Of a stretch of 64,000 bases of DNA, positions 57,633-64,000 are shown in pieces (within the stretch, counting starts at the first letter, position 1; each line of letters opens with the position of its first letter). The stretch covers positions 3,658,001 to 3,722,000 of the forward strand of contig NZ_CP118632.1 of NCBI RefSeq assembly GCF_028993615.1, written 5' to 3'. The DNA comes from Herbaspirillum sp. WKF16. Its GTDB lineage: Bacteria > Pseudomonadota > Gammaproteobacteria > Burkholderiales > Burkholderiaceae_D. Below the pieces are notes generated by a model. That model was not told the DNA's origin. It did not search any database and saw only the letters and a program-made list of their open reading frames with translations. Both the position numbers and the translations under genes were made by a program.

Positions 57633-57656
57633 TAGGCATTTCTCCCGATTCAACCC

Positions 57657-59408
<1,752 letters not shown>

Positions 59409-59518
59409 GCGCGCCGCAGGCAGCACAAGCACGGGCGGCGGCGACCTGCGAGCGCCGCCCGGCTCCACCACAAGACGCGGCGACGCGGCATACGCAGGCA
59501 AGCAAGAGGGGAAGGCTC

Positions 59519-59881
59519 ATGTTCGAGCAGATCAAGATCCAGCGCATGTCGATGGGCACCATCTACAAGCTGCTGGCCATCGGCACCACGTTTTCGCTGG
59601 TGCCGTTTTCGGTGCTCATGGGCGTGCTCTCGCTGTTCGGCGCGCAGACCATCACCTGGGACGGCAAGCACCTGATCGGCTATGACGGCCTGATCGCCTC
59701 GCCCTTCATCGGACTGTTCCTGTCCTTCTTCGTCACGCTGTTCCTGGGCACGCTGTGCACCATCGGGCTATGGCTGTACTCGCTGTGGCGCCCGCTGTCG
59801 CTGCGCGTGGAACCGATCGACAACCTCGACATCGATCGCCTGATCCGCGAGAGCGAAGAAGCGATGGCCGAGCGCGACTGA
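59519..59881 (+). CDS. Small membrane protein, two helices
   Basis: 120-aa protein, not recognised. Two membrane segments (about 15-42, YKLLAIGTTFSLVPFSVL, and 60-88, GLIASPFIGLFLSFFVTLFL) and an acidic C-terminal tail. ATG 59519 follows GGGGAAGG. It lies 110 nt after glnS on the same strand and may be read with it. Confidence 0.8.
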   Translation: MFEQIKIQRMSMGTIYKLLAIGTTFSLVPFSVLMGVLSLFGAQTITWDGKHLIGYDGLIASPFIGLFLSFFVTLFLGTLCTIGLWLYSLWRPLSLRVEPIDNLDIDRLIRESEEAMAERD

Positions 59882-59922
59882 GCGTCGCCGGCCGATGCGC
59901 GTCCGGCCTAGAAAATCTTCAC

Positions 59923-60936
59923 CTAGAAGATCTTCATCCACCTGAGGAAGGCTACCGTCGCCACCCCCAGGCCGCCCATCGCTCCCATCACGATCCAGAA
60001 CGAAGTCTCGTCGTGCAGGCCGGGCAGGCCCGCCACGTTCATCCCGAAAATCCCCGACACCAGCGTGGCCGGCATCAGCAATGCGGTCAGGATCGACAGC
60101 GCCATCAGGTTGCGGTTCATCTGTTCCGACATCTGCGAGGCGATCTCTTCCTGCAGCAGCTTGGCGCGTTCATAGACCGCCTCCACCGTGGAGTGCAGCT
60201 CATTGAGTTCGTCCAGCGCGTGGGTCAGGTCTTCCATTGCTTCAAGCGGCACCCAGGACGGGCGCAGGCGATTGAACTGCGCCAGGATGCGACGCTCGGG
60301 CGCGATGAAACGGCGCAGCTCGGCCAACTGGCGGCGGATGCCTGAAAGCTCGCTGCGGTCTTCCGGACGGCGATCCGAGAGCACCGAGAATTCGATGTCG
60401 TCGACCTTGTCGTTGAGTTTGTCCAGGCGCGCATTGAAACCGTCGGCCAGGCAGCGCAGCAGTTCGGCGAACAGATCCATCGGGTTGTCGAACTCGGCGC
60501 CGTCCAGCACCTTCTGGCGCAGCATGTTGGTCGACAGCAGCGGCTGGGTGCGCAGCGTCAAGAGGCGCGTGCGGTCCAGGTAGAAATGCAGCGCGCCCTT
60601 CTCGGTGCCGGTGTCGCCGATCTCCATCTTCATGTCGGTCAACGTGCCGTAGACGCCATCGGGCGTGGCGTGCAGGCCGGGGTGGGTGTCGCTGCTGAGC
60701 AGGAACTCGGTGATGTATTCGGGCACTCCGCTGTGGTGCTCCATCCAGTGCTGGACCTTGACGTCGGCGGTCTTCACATGCACCCACGAAAACGAGGGCG
60801 CCACCGTGCGGCAGTCCAGCACGTCGTTCCACTTCATCTGGCTGGCGCGGCTGTCGTCGAAGCGGAAGGCGCAGATGAATCCCGCCGGCTCGTAGAGCAG
60901 ATGCAAGGCTTGGTTGGTTTCCGGCGGGTTTTGCAT
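59923..60936 (-). CDS. CorA/ZntB-like divalent-cation transporter
   Basis: 337-aa inner-membrane transporter of the CorA superfamily. A large N-terminal cytoplasmic domain is followed by a long helix, and the two C-terminal membrane helices carry the signature GMN in SGIFGMNVAGLPG (about residues 297-309). Length and N-terminal sequence are nearer ZntB zinc efflux/uptake proteins than CorA Mg channels; metal specificity is not shown. ATG 60936 is preferred; 60969 is another start. Confidence 0.87.
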   Translation of the reverse strand: MQNPPETNQALHLLYEPAGFICAFRFDDSRASQMKWNDVLDCRTVAPSFSWVHVKTADVKVQHWMEHHSGVPEYITEFLLSSDTHPGLHATPDGVYGTLTDMKMEIGDTGTEKGALHFYLDRTRLLTLRTQPLLSTNMLRQKVLDGAEFDNPMDLFAELLRCLADGFNARLDKLNDKVDDIEFSVLSDRRPEDRSELSGIRRQLAELRRFIAPERRILAQFNRLRPSWVPLEAMEDLTHALDELNELHSTVEAVYERAKLLQEEIASQMSEQMNRNLMALSILTALLMPATLVSGIFGMNVAGLPGLHDETSFWIVMGAMGGLGVATVAFLRWMKIF

Positions 60937-61090
60937 GGGAGGCCGAGGCGAGGATGAGGGACGAGGCATTCTAACGGCCCACTTTGACAAATTTGTGACA
61001 GGGCCATGACGCCCACGACGCCCCGGCGCAGAACTTTTCCCGCGCCGCGCCGCTCGCACCCATGTCGACCATCATCAACAGGAGAAAAAC

Positions 61091-61498
61091 ATGACGCGAG
61101 GAAACAGGATTGCCGCCGCCCTGCTGGCGCTGGGACTGATGGCGGGCGCCGGCGCGGCATCGGCCCAGTCGGCCGCGCCGGCCTACATGAACGGCGGCAT
61201 CGGCCAGGGCGAGCAGGACGCGATCAAGGCCGCCGCCCGGGACTACAACCTGCACCTGCTGTTTTCGCAGAACAATGGCGAGTACATCAGCGACGTCAGG
61301 CTGGACATCACCGACACCCGCGGCGGCGCGCTCCTGTCATTGCCCTCGGCCGGGCCGATGACCAATGTGCGGTTGCCGCCCGGCCAATACAAGGTGTCCG
61401 CGAGCTACAAGGGTGAGGGCAAATCGCAGCAGGTCACCGTGATGGAGGGCAAGACCAGCAACCTCTCGCTGCGCTGGGGTGGGGGCGCGACCCAATGA
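61091..61498 (+). CDS. Exported carboxypeptidase-regulatory-like protein
   Basis: 135-aa protein with a signal peptide (to about residue 25, GAASAQ) and a small beta-sandwich-like domain (LDITDTRGGALLSLPS, LPPGQYKVSASYKG). It resembles carboxypeptidase-regulatory-like or PEGA-type periplasmic proteins common in Burkholderiales. AGGAG precedes the start. Function unknown; it is divergent from the ZntB-like gene. Confidence 0.78.
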   Translation: MTRGNRIAAALLALGLMAGAGAASAQSAAPAYMNGGIGQGEQDAIKAAARDYNLHLLFSQNNGEYISDVRLDITDTRGGALLSLPSAGPMTNVRLPPGQYKVSASYKGEGKSQQVTVMEGKTSNLSLRWGGGATQ

Positions 61499-61513
61499 GG
61501 CCCGCGCCGCAGG

Positions 61514-61747
61514 TCAGTAGCTGAAGCTGCGATTGCCCCAGGCTTCGCGCGCGGCGTCGCACACCTTGATCTGGGCCGAGCTCATGCCGGAGGTGCCGTT
61601 GAGCGAGCACTGGTCGGACACCGACTTGGCCTCGTCGATATGCTGGCGGAAATAAGCGTAGTCCTTCTTGCCGGCGACGGCGTCGCAGGCCGACAGCAAA
61701 GGCAGTGCGACGCACAGCAGTGCGGACAGGCGGATGAAAGTGTTCAT
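61514..61747 (-). CDS. Small lipoprotein, 77 aa
   Basis: 77-aa product with a lipoprotein signal (LPLLSAC, lipid at C21) and a short polar domain with two further cysteines (SDQCSLNG and IKVCDAAREAWG). The Cys-x16-Cys...W pattern is reminiscent of EexN-like small lipoproteins, but I would not assign it. AAGGGG lies before the start. Convergent with the preceding gene, separated by 15 nt. Confidence 0.7.
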   Translation of the reverse strand: MNTFIRLSALLCVALPLLSACDAVAGKKDYAYFRQHIDEAKSVSDQCSLNGTSGMSSAQIKVCDAAREAWGNRSFSY

Positions 61748-62124
61748 GCTGCGGTTCCCCTTGGTGATGCGGTACGGGCAGTGCCCGAAGAAGTGCAGGA
61801 CCGCGATCCTGGCGCGGCGGCAAGGTCGGCTGGCGTCTGCTTGGCTTTTTCCCTGCGTTGTCTGCGTGCGCGTGTGACCTTGCGCGTCCGGCGATGGCGG
61901 CCTCCCTCCCCGGGAGCCTGATCGCGGGCGCGCTCGCTGCGACGCCGCAAAGTATAGTCAGCAAATCCTGATTGCTCAACGGAAATCTTCAGCGCCGGCG
62001 CTGTGTTCCACGCTTTTGCGCGCGCTGTGCTTTCCCCGCCGGCAAGATCGGCGGTAAAGCTTGTACAAATGAAAAGGGCCGGTCTGCGCGACCGGCCCTT
62101 TTTTCATTCCGCCAACAGCTGCGC
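61748..62124. other. 377-nt region between the small lipoprotein and the NCS2 permease
   Basis: No gene seen. It contains the lipoprotein gene's upstream region and, at 62072-62102, the permease terminator. The middle, about 61790-62050, shows nothing I can name. Confidence 0.4.
62072..62102 (-). terminator. Terminator after the NCS2 permease gene
   Basis: 13-bp stem AAAAGGGCCGGTC/GACCGGCCCTTTT with a 5-nt loop, 23 nt after the permease stop; symmetric, so may act both ways. Confidence 0.88.
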
Positions 62125-63420
62125 TCAGCCGCGACGCCTGAGCAGCGCGTGCAGGATGATGGCGCCGAAGGTGGCGGTGCCGATGCCGCCCAGCGCGAAG
62201 CCGCCCAGCTTGAGGGTGAAGTCGCCGGCGCCCAGCACCAGCGTGACGGCGGCCACGATCAGGTTGGTGTTGTTGGAGAAGTCGACCTTGTTCTCGACCC
62301 AGATGCGCGCGCCGGAAACCGTGATCAGGCCGAACACCACGATCGACACGCCGCCCAGCACCGCGCCTGGAATGGTCAGGATGGCGGCGCCGAACTTGGG
62401 CGAGAAGCCCAGCAGGATGGCGATCGCCGCCGCCACCACGAACACCAGAGTGGAATAGATCTTGGTCACGGCCATCACGCCGATGTTCTCGGCATAGGTG
62501 GTCACGCCGGTGCCGCCCACGCTGCCCGAGAGCATGGTGGCCAGGCCGTCGCCGATGAAGGCGCGACCGATGTAGCGGTCCAGGTTCTGGCCGGTCATGG
62601 CGGACACCGCCTTGATGTGACCCAGGTTCTCCGCCACCAGGATGATGGCCACCGGCGCCAGCAAGGCCATCGCGCTGCCCTGGAACACCGGCGTGGCGAA
62701 GTGCGGCACGCCGAACCAGGCGGCGTTGGCCACGCCCGAGAAGTCGATCGGCTTGCCCAGGCCGGCGCCGTTGGTCAGGATGGCGTAGATGACATAGGCC
62801 AGCAGCAGGCCCACCAGGATCAGCAGGCGCTGCAGCATGCCGCGCGTGAACACCGCGACGAAGCCCACACAGAGCACGGTGGCCAGCGCCATCCAGGCGT
62901 CGAAATTGTTACCGGTCACGCCCTTGACGGCGATCGGCGCCAGGTTCAGGCCGATCACGGCCACCACAGAACCGGTCACCACCGGCGGCATCAGGCTTTC
63001 GATCCAGCGCGTGCCCACGCCCGAGACGATCAGGCCGATCACGGTGTAAGCCGCGCCGCAGGCGATGATGCCGCCCAGCGCCACGCCCAGGTTGGCGTTG
63101 GCGCCGGAGCCGGCGTAGCCGGTCACGGCGATCACCAGGCCGATGAAGGAGAAGCTGGAGCCGAGATAGCTCGGCACGCGCCCGCCCACCAGCAGGAAAA
63201 ACAGCAGCGTGCCCACGCCCGACATCAGGATCGCCAGGTTGGGATCGAACCCCATGAGCAGCGGCGCCAGCACGGTCGAGCCGAACATGGCCACCACGTG
63301 CTGCACGCCCATGGCCAGCGTCTGCGGCGCGGGCAGGCGCTCGTCGGCGGCGATGACGGCGCCCTGGCCGTCGCTGGTGCTGCTGCGCAGCCGCCATTGG
63401 GGGAAGTAAGAACCCGGCAT
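62125..63420 (-). CDS. NCS2-family uracil/xanthine permease
   Basis: 431-aa polytopic permease of the UraA/UapA family with about 14 helices. Visible motifs are LAMGVQHVVAMFGSTVLAPL (helix 1), YLGSSFSFIGLVIAV, VIGLNLAPIAVKG and AENLGHIKAVSAMTG, where the acidic residue and following motif contribute to substrate binding. Likely proton-driven uracil import; xanthine cannot be ruled out. AGGGA is near ATG 63420. A good promoter lies at 63481-63509. Confidence 0.92.
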   Translation of the reverse strand: MPGSYFPQWRLRSSTSDGQGAVIAADERLPAPQTLAMGVQHVVAMFGSTVLAPLLMGFDPNLAILMSGVGTLLFFLLVGGRVPSYLGSSFSFIGLVIAVTGYAGSGANANLGVALGGIIACGAAYTVIGLIVSGVGTRWIESLMPPVVTGSVVAVIGLNLAPIAVKGVTGNNFDAWMALATVLCVGFVAVFTRGMLQRLLILVGLLLAYVIYAILTNGAGLGKPIDFSGVANAAWFGVPHFATPVFQGSAMALLAPVAIILVAENLGHIKAVSAMTGQNLDRYIGRAFIGDGLATMLSGSVGGTGVTTYAENIGVMAVTKIYSTLVFVVAAAIAILLGFSPKFGAAILTIPGAVLGGVSIVVFGLITVSGARIWVENKVDFSNNTNLIVAAVTLVLGAGDFTLKLGGFALGGIGTATFGAIILHALLRRRG

Positions 63421-63726
63421 GGATATCCCTTTCGTTATGTTATGAATTATTGGGTCATTGGATTTGCATGAACGGGGGCTAGTGTATTGAGCGGCAAGCC
63501 AAATAACAATTGGTCTGGCAGCCGCCGCGGCAAAAAATATCAAAAAGATTTTCCGGCGCGCGGGCGATGCCGCCCACCGGTGCAAAAAGCGCCGCCTCGA
63601 CGCCCGCTTGCCCCAAAAAAGACGGCGGCCGGCGATGTGCGCGAGAACTTGCACCATCTCCCTCGCCGGGCATGTTTCTTGCGCCTTGGGAGCGGTTAGA
63701 ATCACGCCGCCGCGTCCGAGAACGAT
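63421..63726. other. 306-nt divergent region between the permease and the DUF2721 gene
   Basis: Holds the permease promoter (63481-63509). The rest shows no gene; a TAGAAT (63697-63702) on the plus strand may be the -10 of the DUF2721 gene. Part of it, 63520-63560, is AT-rich. Confidence 0.45.
63481..63509 (-). promoter_or_regulatory. Promoter of the NCS2 permease gene
   Basis: On the minus strand TTGTTA (63504-63509), a 17-bp spacer and TACACT (63481-63486). TSS near 63474, leaving a leader of about 54 nt. No riboswitch fits in it. Confidence 0.55.
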
Positions 63727-64000
63727 ATGTCCATGATGAACCTCACCACTCCCGCCTTGCTGTTTCCCGCCACCTCGCTGCTGCTGCTGGCCTATACCAA
63801 CCGCTTCCTGGTGCTGGCCCAGCTGATCCGCAACCTGCAGACGCAGGACAGGAACGACGGCCGCGACCGGGTGATCCGCCAGATCCTCAACCTGCGCAAG
63901 CGCATCGTGCTGACCCGCTACATGCAGGCGCTGGGCGTGTCCAGCTTCATCATGTGCGCGGTGTCGATGTTCCTCATCTTCATCGAGCGCGACCACCTGG
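63727..64000 (+). CDS. DUF2721 family membrane protein (partial, 5' part)
   Basis: The frame from ATG 63727 stays open for 91 codons to the window edge. The N-terminus (TPALLFPATSLLLLAYTNRF then LAQLIRNLQ) and the second hydrophobic stretch (SSFIMCAVSMFLIFIER) match the DUF2721 family: small membrane proteins with two or three helices and unknown function. The 3' end lies outside the window. A second ATG occurs 2 codons downstream (63733). Confidence 0.82.
   Translation, partial: MSMMNLTTPALLFPATSLLLLAYTNRFLVLAQLIRNLQTQDRNDGRDRVIRQILNLRKRIVLTRYMQALGVSSFIMCAVSMFLIFIERDHL

Overview
The window is about 64 kb of GC-rich, densely coded chromosome from a Gram-negative betaproteobacterium. The gene neighbourhoods (dusA, ribB-ribH-nusB-aminotransferase, rimP-nusA-infB-rbfA-truB-typA, scpB-rluB, alaS-Nudix) and the protein sequences fit the Burkholderiales, most likely Oxalobacteraceae close to Herbaspirillum. 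That assignment is inferred by eye, not from a search. I see no phage, insertion sequence, CRISPR array, rRNA or tRNA. Most of it is ordinary housekeeping chromosome.

Layout: (1) 1-3465, the tail of a Maf-like gene overlapping rng (RNase G), then msbA. (2) 3478-10710, an envelope glycan block: a GT9 transferase, two tandem GT8 transferases, two O-antigen-ligase-like membrane proteins on the opposite strand, and a second GT9 gene. With msbA it looks like an LPS core or oligosaccharide assembly region. (3) 10757-24573, dnaE, trhO, a flavodoxin-like reductase, a pirin with a divergent LysR regulator, gluQ, an RhlE-type helicase, a fumarylacetoacetate-hydrolase-family enzyme, a TPR protein fused to a GT9-like domain, and glucokinase. 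(4) 24705-32600, the 4.5S RNA gene, ubiD, a lytic transglycosylase with a long structured leader, then the ribBX-ribH-nusB-aminotransferase cluster and dusA. (5) 33207-45205, the translation and transcription operon rimP-nusA-infB-rbfA-truB followed by typA, and the overlapping scpB-rluB pair. (6) 45633-64000, a PAS-GGDEF-EAL protein, a glutamate-synthase-like flavoprotein, a TusA-like protein, a Nudix hydrolase, alaS, a Lys/His-rich exported protein, a glycerophosphodiesterase, a LytS/LytTR two-component pair, small lipoproteins, glnS, a CorA/ZntB-like transporter, an NCS2 permease and the start of a DUF2721 gene.

The strongest candidate for something undescribed is the leader of the lytic transglycosylase gene (about 26568-26860). 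It starts at a near-consensus sigma70 promoter (TTGACT, 17 bp, TACAAT), runs about 290 nt, holds at least six local hairpins, and contains two mutually exclusive 7-bp long-range pairings, one of them a pseudoknot. That is riboswitch-like, and I could not match it to a known class. Other points of interest are a promoter-terminator leader before rimP with a TTG start, a RibB protein whose GTP cyclohydrolase II half has lost its zinc cysteines, an O-antigen-ligase homologue with Tyr at the usual motif His, and an RluB with very long low-complexity tails.
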